A DNA stretch of 64,000 nucleotides from Planctomycetota bacterium (GTDB taxonomy: Bacteria > Planctomycetota > B15-G4 > JADJEK01): positions 79,205 through 143,204 of the forward strand of contig JADJEK010000013.1 of assembly GCA_016709145.1 (NCBI GenBank). Reading direction: 5' to 3'. This document shows, one piece after another, positions 46,418 to 56,415 of the stretch (position 1 is the stretch's first letter; every line of letters begins with the position of its first letter). The position numbers and the translations under genes are program-made. The notes beneath the pieces were generated by a model. It was not told the origin of the DNA. It saw only the letters and a program-made list of their open reading frames with translations, and did no database searches.

Positions 46418-46423
46418 TATGTT
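46418..46423 (+). promoter_or_regulatory. Putative -10 element of transketolase gene
   Basis: TATGTT preceded by GC lies in the gap between the divergent DUF2911-like and transketolase genes, 61 nt before the chosen ATG. Weak evidence based on the recurrent G(C/T)-TAnnnT pattern. Confidence 0.25.
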
Positions 46424-46484
46424 CGCGGCCGCGAAGCATCGCCATGCGTGGTCACGGCCGCAAGATGCCGAAACACCCACATCG

Positions 46485-48518
46485 ATGCCGCAAGATACGG
46501 GAGGGCGCGTGGCTAGTTCCGAACTCGAACAACTTTGCGTGAACACCATCCGGACGTTGTCGATCGACGGCGTGCAGAAGGCGAACTCGGGACATCCCGG
46601 CCTGCCACTCGGCGCCGCGCCGATGGCGTACGCGCTGTGGAACCAGCATCTGCGCTTCGATCCTGCCGACGTCGCCTGGCCGGACCGCGACCGCTTCGTG
46701 CTGTCGGCCGGCCACGGGTCGATGCTGCTCTACTCGCTGTTGCACCTCTACGGCTTCCCGTTGTCGATCGACGATCTGCAGTCGTTCCGGCAGTGGGGCA
46801 GCAAGACCCCGGGCCATCCCGAAGCGTTCCTGACCAAGGGCGTCGAGGCGACCACCGGACCGCTCGGGCAGGGCACCGCGAACGCCGTCGGCATGGCCAT
46901 TGCCGAGCGCTTCCAGGCAGCGCGCTACAACCGCCCCGGCCACACGATCGTCGACCACTCCACCTACGCGATCGTCGGCGACGGCTGCCTCATGGAAGGC
47001 ATCTCGTCCGAGGCCGCGTCGCTCGCCGGCCACTTGAAGCTCGGCAAGCTCGTGATGCTGTACGACTCGAACGACGTGTCGCTCGACGGGCCGACGTCGC
47101 TGTCGTTCACGGGTGAGGACGTCGCCAAGCGCTACGAGGCGTACGGCTGGCACGTCCAAGTCGTGAAGGACGGCGACCACGACGTCGCCGGCATCGCGCA
47201 CGCGATCGCCGCGGCGAAGGCCGAATCCGGCAAGCCGTCGCTGATCGTCGTCAAGACGACGATCGGGTTCGGCTCGCCGCACAAGGGCGGGACGTCGGAG
47301 GCCCACGGCTCGCCGCTCGGTCCCGACGAGGTCGCCGCGACGAAGAAAGCGCTCGGCTGGGATCCGGATCGACACTTCTTCGTGCCCGACGCCGCGAAGG
47401 CCGCGTTCGCGGCGCGTGCGTCCGCGGGCGCCACGGCGCGCGCGGAATGGCAGAAGCGCTTCGGCGCGTGGGCCGCGGCGCATCCCGATCTCGCGCGCGA
47501 ATGGGCGATGGCACAGAAGGGCGAACTGCCCGCCGACTTCGACGCGTGCCTGCCGCAGTTCCCTGCCGGCGAAAAGCTCGCGACGCGCCAGTCGTCGGGC
47601 AAAGCGCTGAACGCGGTGGCCGCGAAGGTGCCGTGGTTCCTCGGTGGCGACGCCGACCTGTCGGTGTCGACGAACACGCGCATCAAGGACGCTGCCGACT
47701 TCGACGGCGTCACGGGCCAAGGCCGCAACATCCGCTACGGCGTGCGCGAGCACGCGATGGCCGCGATCGCGAACGGCATGGCATGGCACGGCGGCGTGCG
47801 TTCGTTCGTGTCGACGTTCTTCGTGTTCACCGACTACTTGCGTCCGGCGCTGCGCCTCGCGGCTCTGAACCACTTGCCGGTCATCGGCGTGTTCACGCAC
47901 GACTCGGTGATGCTCGGCGAGGACGGGCCGACGCACCAGCCGATCGAGCACCTGCAGTCGTTGCGCGTGATGCCCAATTGCCACGTCGTGCGGCCGTGCG
48001 ATTCGACCGAGACGGCCGAAGCGTGGGCTTACGCGATGAAGCACACGCACGGGCCGACCGTGCTCGTACTGTCGCGTCAGGCCGTGCCGAACCTCGATCG
48101 CACGAAGTTCGCGAGCGCGAAGGGGCTGCATCGTGGCGGCTACGTGCTGGCAGAGGCCAGTGGCGGTGCACCGAAGGCGATCGTCATCGGCACCGGGACC
48201 GAGGTCCATCTCGCGCTCGCCGCGAAGGACGAACTCGAGCGCGGCGGCATCCCGACGCGCGTCGTGTCGATGCCGTGCTGTGAAGCGTTCGACGCGCAGG
48301 ACGCGGCGTATCGCGAGTCCGTGCTGCCCGCGGCCGTGACCGCACGCGTGTCGGTCGAGGCCGGCGCGACGCGCGGCTGGGAGCGCTACGTCGGCACGCG
48401 CGGCAAATGCGTCGGGATCGATCGCTTCGGCGCTTCGGCGCCGGCGCCGATCCTCGCCGAACAGTTCGGACTCACCGCGGCGGCGGTCGTCGCCGCGGCG
48501 AAGTCCGCGCTCGGCTGA
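46485..48518 (+). CDS. tkt: Transketolase
   Basis: A 677-residue transketolase of normal length. The ThDP site shows '[16 protein letters not shown]', '[20 protein letters not shown]' and the metal motif '[20 protein letters not shown]'. The middle and C-terminal domains carry '[20 protein letters not shown]', '[18 protein letters not shown]' and '[16 protein letters not shown]'. It moves two-carbon ketol units in the pentose phosphate and related pathways. The start is ambiguous: ATG 46485 has no ribosome site, while GTG 46509 lies just after GGGAGGG but at very short spacing. The next gene follows after 3 nt, suggesting co-transcription. Confidence 0.96.
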   Translation: MPQDTGGRVASSELEQLCVNTIRTLSIDGVQKANSGHPGLPLGAAPMAYALWNQHLRFDPADVAWPDRDRFVLSAGHGSMLLYSLLHLYGFPLSIDDLQSFRQWGSKTPGHPEAFLTKGVEATTGPLGQGTANAVGMAIAERFQAARYNRPGHTIVDHSTYAIVGDGCLMEGISSEAASLAGHLKLGKLVMLYDSNDVSLDGPTSLSFTGEDVAKRYEAYGWHVQVVKDGDHDVAGIAHAIAAAKAESGKPSLIVVKTTIGFGSPHKGGTSEAHGSPLGPDEVAATKKALGWDPDRHFFVPDAAKAAFAARASAGATARAEWQKRFGAWAAAHPDLAREWAMAQKGELPADFDACLPQFPAGEKLATRQSSGKALNAVAAKVPWFLGGDADLSVSTNTRIKDAADFDGVTGQGRNIRYGVREHAMAAIANGMAWHGGVRSFVSTFFVFTDYLRPALRLAALNHLPVIGVFTHDSVMLGEDGPTHQPIEHLQSLRVMPNCHVVRPCDSTETAEAWAYAMKHTHGPTVLVLSRQAVPNLDRTKFASAKGLHRGGYVLAEASGGAPKAIVIGTGTEVHLALAAKDELERGGIPTRVVSMPCCEAFDAQDAAYRESVLPAAVTARVSVEAGATRGWERYVGTRGKCVGIDRFGASAPAPILAEQFGLTAAAVVAAAKSALG

Positions 48519-48521
48519 GCG

Positions 48522-49262
48522 ATGGCGGCACCGCGGCGCATCTTCGTCGGCGACGTGCAAGGTTGCGTCGAACCGCTGCAACACTTGCTCGACGCCACGG
48601 GCTTCGCGCAGGGCGTCGATCGGCTGTATTTCGTCGGCGATCTCGTGAACAAAGGGCCGGCCTCGGCGGCGGTCGTGCGTCTGGCGATGCAGCTGGAAGC
48701 CGACGCCGTGCTCGGCAACCACGACGTCGCGCTGCTCGAGACCGCCGTGGGGCGGCGCGCGCAGAAAGCATCGGACACGTTCGACGACGTGCTCGCGGCC
48801 GACGACCGCGATCTGTTGCTGTTGTGGCTCGAGAGCCGACCGTTGCTGATGTTGCTCGAGGACGTCGTGCTCGTGCATGCGGCGATCCGGCCGACGTGGC
48901 ACAAAATCGAAGCGCGCGCCGCGGCATTGCGCATCCGCTTCGACGCGCTGCGCTCCGCGGGCAAATCGCCGTTCGACGACGCCGACGTGCGGTTCGCGCT
49001 GTCCGCGCGGTACTGCCAAGCGGACGGCACGCAGTTGATCGACGACCAGTTCGAGCGGGGACAGACCCCGCCGGCGCCGTGGCGCAACTGGCTCGACTTC
49101 TGGCAGGGGCCCGAGATCGCCGTGTTCGGGCATTTCGCGATGCAGGGGCTCGTGACGCGGGAGTTCGCGCGCGGCCTCGATTCGGGCTGCTGCTACGGCC
49201 AGCAGTTGTCGGCGTGGATCGCGGAAGAGGATCGCATCGTCGCGGTCCCGTGCGCGCGGTAG
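48522..49262 (+). CDS. ApaH-like symmetrical diadenosine tetraphosphatase / metallophosphatase
   Basis: A 246-residue calcineurin-type phosphoesterase of the ApaH group. The metal motifs are GDVQG (10-14), GDLVNKGP (39-46) and GNHD (65-68), with later histidines in 'VLVHAAIRPTW' and 'VFGHFAMQG'. ApaH hydrolyses Ap4A to two ADP and can remove Np4 caps from RNA. The sequence is somewhat divergent, so a related phosphatase activity is possible. It begins 3 nt after the transketolase stop. Confidence 0.88.
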   Translation: MAAPRRIFVGDVQGCVEPLQHLLDATGFAQGVDRLYFVGDLVNKGPASAAVVRLAMQLEADAVLGNHDVALLETAVGRRAQKASDTFDDVLAADDRDLLLLWLESRPLLMLLEDVVLVHAAIRPTWHKIEARAAALRIRFDALRSAGKSPFDDADVRFALSARYCQADGTQLIDDQFERGQTPPAPWRNWLDFWQGPEIAVFGHFAMQGLVTREFARGLDSGCCYGQQLSAWIAEEDRIVAVPCAR

Positions 49263-49308
49263 GTCGTTTCGCGCGCGTCGGCGGCTTCGCGATTCCGCAC
49301 CCACGCGT

Positions 49309-49314
49309 TATCCT
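49309..49314 (+). promoter_or_regulatory. Putative -10 element of hypothetical gene
   Basis: TATCCT preceded by GT lies 33 nt before the ATG at 49348, in the short gap after the ApaH-like gene. It fits the recurrent G(C/T)-TAnnnT pattern. Weak evidence. Confidence 0.25.
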
Positions 49315-49347
49315 CCGAGGCGGTTTCGGCCGCGGGGGATGCACTCG

Positions 49348-50229
49348 ATGTCGGACACGCTGACGATCTGGTCCCGCGAGCCGTTCACGGACGAGCGCCA
49401 GTTGCCGCAGAACACGCGTTGGTCGGTCGAGCCGACCGGCTTCGTCTTCGCGTCCCCGCAGTGGCGCATCGTCGTCGCGCCGAGCGAGTCCATCGATGAG
49501 CGCAGCGTGCCGCGTGAATTGGGGCCCGCGCTCCAGAACGCGCAGTTCCGCACCGACGTGAGAGTCGTGCCGTTCGACGTCCCCGAACCCGCGCGCGAAC
49601 TGTTCGAGTGGACCGCGCGCATCGTCGCCCTGTCGACGCAAGGGGTCGTGACCGCGGCGGGTCCACGCTCCGCCCGGCAGGCGCATCGCGTGGTGACGTT
49701 CTCGAGGCGATCGCGTGCGATCGATCCGACGATCGCGCTGCCGAGCGCCGACCTGTTGATGCCGCGCGATTCGAATTGGCGTGCGCGTTACAACGCCTGG
49801 ATCGCCCTCGCGATCGTTTTGTTCTTGGGTGCCCTCGTCGGCGCGTTCGCGTTCGGGTTCCGCTCGATCTCCAAGGCGCCTCCGCGCTCGTCGGCGGAGT
49901 TCGGAGATCCGCTCGCGTTCGACGCCGAGCGTTGGGATGGGGAAGGCAGTCGAGACGTCTCGCTGCGCCTGCGCATGCTCGACGATCTCATCGAGCAGCA
50001 GGTCCTCATCGGACAGTCGGTGAACCAAGTACGTGGGATGCTCGGTCCGCGGTTCAGCGGCGAAGCAACGGGCTCACCGGAACTCGACCGCAAGCTCGCA
50101 CGCTGGGACGCGGCGTTCCGGATCGGACCGATCACGTCGAATCCGAACCGGCTCGATCGCAGCGTCTTCGTCGGAGTCCGCCTGAACGCGAACGACCTTG
50201 TGACGAAGGCACGCGCGATCTGGCCGTAG
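49348..50229 (+). CDS. Hypothetical protein with one transmembrane helix and BamE/SmpA-like C-terminus
   Basis: A 293-residue protein. Residues 1-145 are a soluble domain of unknown type (begins 'MSDTLTIWSREPFTDERQLP'). A single hydrophobic helix is at about 150-170 ('YNAWIALAIVLFLGALVGAF'). The C-terminal part has 'LRLRMLDDLIEQQVLIGQSV' and 'NQVRGMLGPRF', which resembles the short BamE/SmpA-type fold in which G-x-S-x-x-x-V-x-x-x-L-G is conserved. No function can be given. The ATG at 49348 is 9 nt behind GGGGG and was preferred over 49339. Confidence 0.7.
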   Translation: MSDTLTIWSREPFTDERQLPQNTRWSVEPTGFVFASPQWRIVVAPSESIDERSVPRELGPALQNAQFRTDVRVVPFDVPEPARELFEWTARIVALSTQGVVTAAGPRSARQAHRVVTFSRRSRAIDPTIALPSADLLMPRDSNWRARYNAWIALAIVLFLGALVGAFAFGFRSISKAPPRSSAEFGDPLAFDAERWDGEGSRDVSLRLRMLDDLIEQQVLIGQSVNQVRGMLGPRFSGEATGSPELDRKLARWDAAFRIGPITSNPNRLDRSVFVGVRLNANDLVTKARAIWP

Positions 50230-50314
50230 GACTTCGCCCGCGAGCCCGGAGAGTCCCACCGGAGAGTCCCATCGGAACGGCGCCCCGAATGGGCGCGAGG
50301 AGCACGGAGACGAC

Positions 50315-50695
50315 ATGGACTTCATCGACTTCATGACGATCAGCAAGGCGGTCCAAGCCCAGGTCGCCGCCGAGTCGGCGGCCAGCTCCGCGGATCGGGC
50401 GAAGAGCTCGGTGCGCGGCGTCGCCGACGAAGTGTCCGATCTGCGCGTCCAGGTCGATCGCCTGCAGATGCTGTGCGAAGGGATGTGGACGCTGCTGAAG
50501 GCGAAGACCGACGTTTCGGACGCCGACCTCGCGAAGCTCGTCGAACAGATCGATCTGCGCGACGGCAAACTCGACGGGCGCGTCGCGCCGAAGACGGGCG
50601 TGACGTCGTGCTCGAGCTGCGGGCGGACGGTTTCCGTGCGGACCGGCGCGTGCCTCTACTGCGGGACGAGGAACCAAACGCGCGACTTGTTCTGA
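50315..50695 (+). CDS. Hypothetical protein with coiled coil and C-terminal zinc ribbon
   Basis: A 126-residue protein. The N-terminal 85 residues are helical and probably coiled-coil ('[20 protein letters not shown]'). The C-terminus carries two CxxC pairs, CSSC and CLYC, in '[20 protein letters not shown]', forming a zinc-ribbon knuckle. The ATG follows CGGAGA at normal spacing. No family was recognised. The 85-bp gap before it contains two copies of GGAGAGTCCCA (50249-50272). Confidence 0.72.
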   Translation: MDFIDFMTISKAVQAQVAAESAASSADRAKSSVRGVADEVSDLRVQVDRLQMLCEGMWTLLKAKTDVSDADLAKLVEQIDLRDGKLDGRVAPKTGVTSCSSCGRTVSVRTGACLYCGTRNQTRDLF

Positions 50696-50755
50696 CGCGG
50701 GCCGGTGGCGCGATCGCGGATCGATCCCGCCTTCCCGAACCGCGCGTTCGCCCGC

Positions 50756-50761
50756 TATCGT
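50756..50761 (+). promoter_or_regulatory. Putative -10 element of carboxylase operon
   Basis: TATCGT preceded by GC lies 10 nt before the ATG at 50772, giving a leader of only a few bases if it is a real -10 box. Weak, by eye. Confidence 0.3.
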
Positions 50762-50771
50762 GCCGCGCTCC

Positions 50772-52382
50772 ATGGACATCCTCGACACCCAGATCCGGTC
50801 CGACGACGCGCGCTTCAAAGCCAACGCGGACGTCAATCGCGCGCTCGCCGCGCAACTGCGCGAGCGCTTGGCCGAGGTCCGCAAGGGCGGCGGCGAGAAG
50901 GCGCAGGCGCGCCACAAGAGCCAAGGCAAGCTGTTCGTGCGCGAGCGCATCGACCGCTTGCTCGATCCCGGCTCGCCGTTCCTCGAGCTGTCGGCGCTGG
51001 CCGCCTACGGCATGTACGACGGCGACGCGCCGTCCGCGGGCGTCGTGACGGGCATCGGCCGCGTGGCTGGCCGCGAGTGCATGATCGTCGCGAACGACGC
51101 CACCGTGAAGGGCGGCACGTACTACCCGCTGACCGTGAAGAAGCACCTGCGCGCGCAGGAAGTCGCGGAGCAGAACCGCCTGACGTGCGTCTACCTCGTC
51201 GACTCGGGCGGCGCGTTCCTGCCGCTGCAAGCCGACGTGTTCCCCGATCGCGACCACTTCGGCCGCATCTTCTTCAATCAAGCGCGCATGTCGGCGAAGC
51301 GCATTCCGCAAGTCGCCGTCGTCATGGGCTCGTGCACCGCGGGCGGCGCGTACGTTCCCGCGATGAGCGACGAGACGATCATCGTGAAGGGCAACGGGAC
51401 GATCTTTCTCGGCGGCCCGCCGCTCGTGAAAGCTGCGACCGGTGAAGAAGTCAGCGCCGAGGAACTCGGCGGCGCCGAAGTCCACACGCGCCAATCGGGA
51501 GTCGCCGATCACTACGCGCTCGACGACGAGCACGCGCTCGAACTCGCACGCGGCATCGTCGCGACGTTGAACACGACGAAGACCGTCGACCTCGACCTCG
51601 CGCCGCCCGAGCCGCCGAAGTACGCGGCCGAGGAGCTCTACGGCGTCATCCCGGCGACGTTCCGCGAGACGTACGACGTCCGCGAAGTCATCGCGCGCAT
51701 CGTCGACGGCTCGCGCTTCCGCGAGTTCAAGGCGAACTACGCGACGACCGTGGTCACGGGCTTCGCGCGCCTCGAAGGCATGCCGATCGGCATCGTCGCG
51801 AACAACGGCGTGCTGTTCTCGGAGAGCGCGCTGAAGGTCGCGCACTTCGTCGAGCTGTGCGCGATGCGCAAGATCCCGTTGCTGTTCGTGCAGAACATCA
51901 CGGGCTTCATGGTCGGCAAAGAATACGAGCGCGGCGGCATCGCGAAGGACGGCGCCAAGATGGTCCACGCGGTCGCGAACGCGAACGTGCCGAAGTTGAC
52001 GCTGATCGTCGGCGGCAGCTTCGGCGCCGGCAACTATGGAATGTGCGGCCGCGCGTACTCGCCGCGCTTCTTGTTCATGTGGCCGAACGCGCGCATCTCC
52101 GTCATGGGCGGCGAGCAAGCCGCGAACGTGCTGCTGACCGTGAAGCAGGACCAGCTCGCGCGCGAAGGCAAGCCGGTGATGAACAAGGCCGAAGCCGACG
52201 CATTCAAGCAGCCGATCCTCGACAAGTACGACGCCGAAGGCAGTCCGTACACGTCATCGGCGCGGTTGTGGGACGACGGCATCATCGATCCCCCGGAAAC
52301 GCGGCGCGTGCTGGCCTTGGCCCTGTCCGCCGCTTTGAACGCGCGCGTCGAGGATTCGACGTTCGGCGTGTTCCGGATGTGA
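50772..52382 (+). CDS. mccB: Acyl-CoA carboxylase beta subunit (methylcrotonyl-CoA carboxylase type)
   Basis: A 536-residue carboxyltransferase. The methylcrotonyl-CoA carboxylase pattern is clear: '[20 protein letters not shown]', '[20 protein letters not shown]', '[20 protein letters not shown]', '[20 protein letters not shown]', '[20 protein letters not shown]' and '[20 protein letters not shown]'. It transfers CO2 from biotin to 3-methylcrotonyl-CoA in leucine breakdown; related substrates such as geranyl-CoA cannot be excluded. The ATG at 50772 was chosen over a GTG at 50760. The next gene overlaps by 4 nt (GTGA). Confidence 0.93.
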   Translation: MDILDTQIRSDDARFKANADVNRALAAQLRERLAEVRKGGGEKAQARHKSQGKLFVRERIDRLLDPGSPFLELSALAAYGMYDGDAPSAGVVTGIGRVAGRECMIVANDATVKGGTYYPLTVKKHLRAQEVAEQNRLTCVYLVDSGGAFLPLQADVFPDRDHFGRIFFNQARMSAKRIPQVAVVMGSCTAGGAYVPAMSDETIIVKGNGTIFLGGPPLVKAATGEEVSAEELGGAEVHTRQSGVADHYALDDEHALELARGIVATLNTTKTVDLDLAPPEPPKYAAEELYGVIPATFRETYDVREVIARIVDGSRFREFKANYATTVVTGFARLEGMPIGIVANNGVLFSESALKVAHFVELCAMRKIPLLFVQNITGFMVGKEYERGGIAKDGAKMVHAVANANVPKLTLIVGGSFGAGNYGMCGRAYSPRFLFMWPNARISVMGGEQAANVLLTVKQDQLAREGKPVMNKAEADAFKQPILDKYDAEGSPYTSSARLWDDGIIDPPETRRVLALALSAALNARVEDSTFGVFRM

Positions 52383-53920
52383 CCGTGGCGCATTCCGTAC
52401 GACCCATTCGTCGCCTGTTGATCGCGAACCGCGGCGAGATCGCCGTGCGCGTCGCACGCGCCGCGCGCGAGCGTGGCATCGAGACGATCGCCGTCTGCAG
52501 CGAGGCCGACGTCGGCGCGTTCCATACCCGAGTGGGTGATCGCGTCGTCGTGCTCGGACCCGCGAAGGCCAGCGACAGTTACTTGCGCGGTGATCGCATC
52601 ATCGCGGCGGCGAAGGAGCACGGCGCGGACGCGATCCATCCCGGCTACGGCTTCCTGTCGCAGAACGCGGACTTCGCGGACCAAGTCGCTGCCGCGGGGT
52701 TGATCTTCGTCGGGCCGAGCGGCGCCGCGATGCGCATCATGGGCGACAAGACGTCGGCGCGCGCCGCCATGCAGAAGGCTGGCGTGCCGATCGTGCCGGG
52801 CTTCCAGGGCGACGGGCGCGAGAGCGTCGAACGCTTGAGCGCGGAAGCGATGAAGATCGGCTTCCCGTTGCTCGTGAAGGCCGCGGCGGGTGGCGGCGGT
52901 CGCGGCATGCGCATCGTGCGCGCGGCGACCGAGCTGAAGGACGCGATCGAAGGCGCCTCGCGCGAATCGGAGAAGGCGTTCGGCGACGGGCGCTTGTTCC
53001 TCGAGCGCTATCTCGAAGGCGCGCACCACGTCGAAATCCAAGTGCTCGCGGATCATCTCGGTGGCGCGATCCATCTCGGCGAGCGCGAGTGTTCGGTCCA
53101 GCGCCGGTATCAAAAGATCGTCGAGGAGGCGCCGTCGCCGTTCATCGACGACGCGCTGCGCGAACGCATGGGCCAGGCGGCGGTCGCGGCGGCGAAGGCG
53201 TGCGGGTACGCGAACGCGGGCACGATCGAGTTCCTCGTCGACGCGAACAAGGACTTCTACTTCCTCGAGATGAACACGCGTCTGCAGGTCGAGCATCCGG
53301 TCACGGAACTCGTGACGGGCCTCGATCTCGTCGGGCTGCAGTTGCATGTCGCGGAGGGGCGGCCGCTGCCGCTCGCGCAAAACGACGTCCAGCGGCGTGG
53401 GCACGCGATCGAAGTGCGCATGAACGCCGAGGACCCCGGCGCGGGCTTCGTGCCGTCCTCGGGCAAGGTGCTGCTCGCGCACTTGCCGATGGGGCCGGGC
53501 ATCCGCATCGACGCCGGCTACGAGACCGGCGACGTGGTGTCGACGCATTACGACTCGCTGATGGCGAAGCTGCTCGTCCACGCGTCGGATCGGACGCACG
53601 CGATCGCGCGCATGCAGGCGTTGCTCGACGAAGCGACCGTGCTCGGCGTCGCGACGAACCTCGAGTTCGTCCAAGGCGTGCTCGCGCACGAAGTGTTCCG
53701 CGCGGGCGCGGCGACGACGACGTTCGTCGATCAACACATGAGTGGCTGGAAGCCGGTCGAGCCGAGCTCTCACGACGAAGCGCTGATCGCGCTGATCGTC
53801 GCGGAGGCCGAGGCCGGATCCAGTGGGGCGGGCGGCGCGACGGCCGGCGGTGCTGGCCGAGCGGCGAAGCGACACGACCCGTTCGATCGAGCGGACGGGT
53901 TCCGCAGCGGAGGCGGCTGA
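52379..53920 (+). CDS. Biotin carboxylase subunit of acyl-CoA carboxylase (alpha part 1)
   Basis: A 513-residue ATP-grasp biotin carboxylase: '[20 protein letters not shown]', '[15 protein letters not shown]', the Gly-rich ATP loop '[13 protein letters not shown]' and the signature '[14 protein letters not shown]' (about 297-310). The last 30 residues are a Gly/Ala-rich tail ending just where fused alpha subunits continue into their linker domain. The stop codon overlaps the next ATG (TGATG). It carboxylates the biotin carried by the product of the next gene. The GTG at 52379 is used because it forms GTGA with the previous stop; GTG 52385 is an alternative. Confidence 0.94.
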   Translation: MTVAHSVRPIRRLLIANRGEIAVRVARAARERGIETIAVCSEADVGAFHTRVGDRVVVLGPAKASDSYLRGDRIIAAAKEHGADAIHPGYGFLSQNADFADQVAAAGLIFVGPSGAAMRIMGDKTSARAAMQKAGVPIVPGFQGDGRESVERLSAEAMKIGFPLLVKAAAGGGGRGMRIVRAATELKDAIEGASRESEKAFGDGRLFLERYLEGAHHVEIQVLADHLGGAIHLGERECSVQRRYQKIVEEAPSPFIDDALRERMGQAAVAAAKACGYANAGTIEFLVDANKDFYFLEMNTRLQVEHPVTELVTGLDLVGLQLHVAEGRPLPLAQNDVQRRGHAIEVRMNAEDPGAGFVPSSGKVLLAHLPMGPGIRIDAGYETGDVVSTHYDSLMAKLLVHASDRTHAIARMQALLDEATVLGVATNLEFVQGVLAHEVFRAGAATTTFVDQHMSGWKPVEPSSHDEALIALIVAEAEAGSSGAGGATAGGAGRAAKRHDPFDRADGFRSGGG

Positions 53921-54417
53921 TGCGCGGCACGTTCCGGCGCGGTGAAACTCGGATCGACGTGTTGCTCGAGCGTGCGACGGCGGGTGGCTCGCAATGCACC
54001 GTACGTGTCGGCGAACGCTCGCACGCGATCGACCTCGTCGCGGTCGACGGTGGCGCCGTGACGTTGCGGATCGCGGGCAAGCTCGTGCGCGCGTTCGTTG
54101 CGAAGGACGGCGATCGTCGCCTCGTGCGCGTCGTCGGCGGTCCGGTGCTCGAGTTCGAGAGCGGCGACGCGGCGCGCACGAAGAAGAAGCACGGCGCGAG
54201 CGGCAACGATGCGCTCGTCGCGACGATGCACGGCCAGGTCGTCAAAGTGAACGTGAAGGCCGGCGACACGGTGAAGCGCGGCGACGCGCTCGTCGTGCTC
54301 GAGGCGATGAAGATGGAGATGCGCCTGTCCGCGCCGCACGACGGCGTCGTGAGGGCCGTGCATTGCCGGGAGGGGGAAGTGGTCGAGCGGGGGAAGGTGC
54401 TGGTGGAGGTCGGGTGA
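53920..54417 (+). CDS. Biotinyl carrier protein of acyl-CoA carboxylase (alpha part 2)
   Basis: A 165-residue protein corresponding to the BT linker and carrier domains that end a usual methylcrotonyl-CoA carboxylase alpha subunit. Residues about 1-85 form the beta-rich linker ('VRVGERSHAIDLVAVDGGAV'); residues about 95-165 form the biotinyl domain with K131 in EAMKMEM. It starts at the A of the biotin carboxylase stop (TGATG). The two lengths together (678 residues) equal one fused alpha subunit, pointing to gene fission or a frameshift. Last gene of the carboxylase operon. Confidence 0.92.
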   Translation: MRGTFRRGETRIDVLLERATAGGSQCTVRVGERSHAIDLVAVDGGAVTLRIAGKLVRAFVAKDGDRRLVRVVGGPVLEFESGDAARTKKKHGASGNDALVATMHGQVVKVNVKAGDTVKRGDALVVLEAMKMEMRLSAPHDGVVRAVHCREGEVVERGKVLVEVG

Positions 54418-55287
54418 TGGCCTGTGCGGCCGGCACCATGGGGCCGCAGGGCGGCGGCCCCCTGGACCCCCGCGCCTTGGAACCGCAGGACTACGTCGAG
54501 GGAGTGAAGGAACGGGACTTTGGTCCGCGCGACGGCCCCCTCGAAGCGCAGACCGCGCGCTTGATGGGGGTGCTGTTTGGGGTTGCCGCGCCCGCCCCCG
54601 CAGGGGGCGGGTGGTTTTGGAGTCCTTGGTCGGCGTCCGCCCACGGGATGCCGCGCGCGGGCGCTGGCGCGCGAAGCGAGGGGGCCGTCGCGCGGCTGAC
54701 GGGGATTGGTTTTGGGACGGGCAGGGGCTTGCCGCGAAGGGGCCGGAGGGAGATTTCGTGGGTGTGGGGGCCTTCTTCTTGGGGATGCGGCCGCGGGCGG
54801 CCGCTTGCCTTTTGGGTTTCGCGGGCGAAGCCCGCGTTCTGCTTTGAGTGAACGGAGCCGTCGCGACCTTTAGGTCGCGACGGACCGTGGGTTGGGTGCA
54901 GGCCGAGGCCTTGGCCCGGGCCGCCACCCGGGCCGCCACCCGGGCCGCCACCCGGGCCGTCACCCGGGCCGTCACCCGGGCCAGCACCCGGGCCGTCACC
55001 CGGGCCGCCACCCGGGCTGAGGCCTTGCTCGGGACGGCGGAGGCCAGGTGCTCTCCCCGCTCGGGAGTCGCCTGGTCGTTCGTTGGCGGATCACCTTGGA
55101 CCCGTCGACGATGGCCGCAAACGCGCTGACGCTGAGTGCCTGACGAAACATCGCGATTTTTCCGCCAGCGATTCGCTCGGCGCCGCGAACCCACGACCCC
55201 CCGGCGTCCTGCGTCGGCGTGTCGGTGGCTACCATGCCCCGCTCGCGCCCGGCGCCCGTATCGCAGCGCAGCTTCTGGAGTCCTCCC
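54418..55287. repeat. Hairpin-rich, G-skewed non-coding region
   Basis: These 870 bases hold no supported gene. The strand is strongly G-rich with several G-runs. Perfect hairpins include CCCGCCCCC/GGGGGCGGG around GCA (54591-54611), CGCGGGC/GCCCGCG around GAA (54820-54836) and CCGTCGCGACC/GGTCGCGACGG around TTTA (54858-54883). A 12-bp tandem array follows (54915-55018). The final 200 bases include TACCAT (55230-55235), a possible -10 box for the next gene. The style matches the hairpin cluster at 7711-8037. Confidence 0.6.
54915..55018. repeat. 12-bp tandem repeat CCCGGGCCGCCA, eight copies plus a partial one
   Basis: Eight 12-bp units run from 54915 to 55010: four CCCGGGCCGCCA, three CCCGGGCCGTCA and one CCCGGGCCAGCA, followed by a partial CCCGGGCT. 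The array is framed by the direct repeat GAGGCCTTG (54905-54913 and 55019-55027). In one frame it would encode A-[AVS]-T-R units, but no supported gene contains it. There are no spacers, so it is not a CRISPR. Copy number probably varies between strains. Confidence 0.85.
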
Positions 55288-56415
55288 ATGACCGATCGCG
55301 TGCAACTGTTCGTCGCGACCCGCAAGGGCGCCTGGTTCCTCGATGGCGATGCGAAGCGGTCGAGCTTCGCGATCTCCGGCCCGCATTTCTTCGGGCACAT
55401 CGTCCACCACGTCGTGCTCGATCCGCGCGACGGCAAGACGTTGCTCGCGGCGGCGAAGACCGGGCACCTCGGGCCGACCGTGTTCCGGTCGAGCGATCGC
55501 GGGCGGACGTGGACCGAAGCGACGCGCCCGCCGGCATTCCCGAAAGTGGGTGACGGCGGCCGCGCCGTCGATCACGTGTTCTGGCTGACCCCGGGGCACG
55601 CGAGTGAGCCGAACGTGTGGTGGGCCGGCACGTCGCCGCAAGCGCTGTTCAAGTCGCACGACGGCGGCGCGACGTGGGACAGCGTCAAAGGCTTCAACGA
55701 GCACGCGATGTACGGCGCATGGACCGGCGGTCCGCAGGACGGCACGCCGGACGGGCCGAAGATGCACTCGATCAACGTCGACCCGCGCGACGCGAAGCAC
55801 GTCTACGTCGGCATGTCGAGCGGTGGCGTGTTCGAGACCACCGACGGCGGCGAGAGTTGGGCGCCGCTGAACCAAGGCATCGCCGCGGACTTCCTGCCCG
55901 ATCCGAACGCAGCGTTCGGCCACGACGCGCACTGCGTGGTCCAGCATCCGGCGCGGCCCGATCGCCTCTATCAGCAGAACCACTGCGGCATCTACCTCAT
56001 CGAGCGTCCGGCGACGCGCTGGGACCGCATCGGCAACGCGATGCCGAAGGAGATCGGCGACGTCGGCTTCTCGATCGTCGTCCACCCGAAGAACCCGGAC
56101 GTCGCGTGGGTGATGCCGATGGACGGCCAGACGGTCTGGCCGCGCACGAGCATCGAGGGCAAGCCCGCCGTCTACCGCACGCGCGACGCAGGCAAGAGCT
56201 GGGAGCGCCAAGATGTCGGCTTCCCGCGCGAGCAAGCGTGGTGGACCGTGAAGCGTCAGGCGATGTGCACGGATCACGTCGACCCGGTCGGTCTGTACTT
56301 CGGCACGACGAGCGGCGAGATCTGGGCGAGCACCGACGAAGGCGCGCACTGGTCGAACGTCGCGCGCCACCTGCCGCACGTCTACGCGGTGACCGCCGCG
56401 CGCTTGCCGTCATGA
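55288..56415 (+). CDS. BNR/VPS10-repeat beta-propeller protein (sialidase-like fold)
   Basis: A 375-residue protein of BNR/Asp-box repeats: S-x-D-x-G-x-T-W motifs recur ('SSDRGRTWTEA', 'SHDGGATWDSV', 'TTDGGESWAPL', 'TRDAGKSWERQ', 'STDEGAHWSNV'), as in COG4447 proteins related to sialidases and sortilin. No signal peptide is present, so it is likely cytosolic. The family is not a proven sialidase. The ATG at 55288 follows GGAG. Its stop overlaps the MoaD-like gene (ATGA), a conserved pairing that suggests joint function. Confidence 0.88.
   Translation: MTDRVQLFVATRKGAWFLDGDAKRSSFAISGPHFFGHIVHHVVLDPRDGKTLLAAAKTGHLGPTVFRSSDRGRTWTEATRPPAFPKVGDGGRAVDHVFWLTPGHASEPNVWWAGTSPQALFKSHDGGATWDSVKGFNEHAMYGAWTGGPQDGTPDGPKMHSINVDPRDAKHVYVGMSSGGVFETTDGGESWAPLNQGIAADFLPDPNAAFGHDAHCVVQHPARPDRLYQQNHCGIYLIERPATRWDRIGNAMPKEIGDVGFSIVVHPKNPDVAWVMPMDGQTVWPRTSIEGKPAVYRTRDAGKSWERQDVGFPREQAWWTVKRQAMCTDHVDPVGLYFGTTSGEIWASTDEGAHWSNVARHLPHVYAVTAARLPS

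Noticed and set aside
46452..49304. 950-residue minus-strand frame antisense to transketolase and the ApaH-like gene
   Set aside because: Shadow frame; both plus-strand genes have complete catalytic motifs.
54915..55018. Possible CRISPR array
   Set aside because: Units are 12 bp and directly adjacent with no spacers, and no cas genes are present.
54848..55129. 93-residue frame that translates the 12-bp repeat into A-[AVS]-T-R units
   Set aside because: Only the tandem repeat makes it look regular; no ribosome site, no conserved flanks, and the surrounding DNA is hairpin-rich non-coding.
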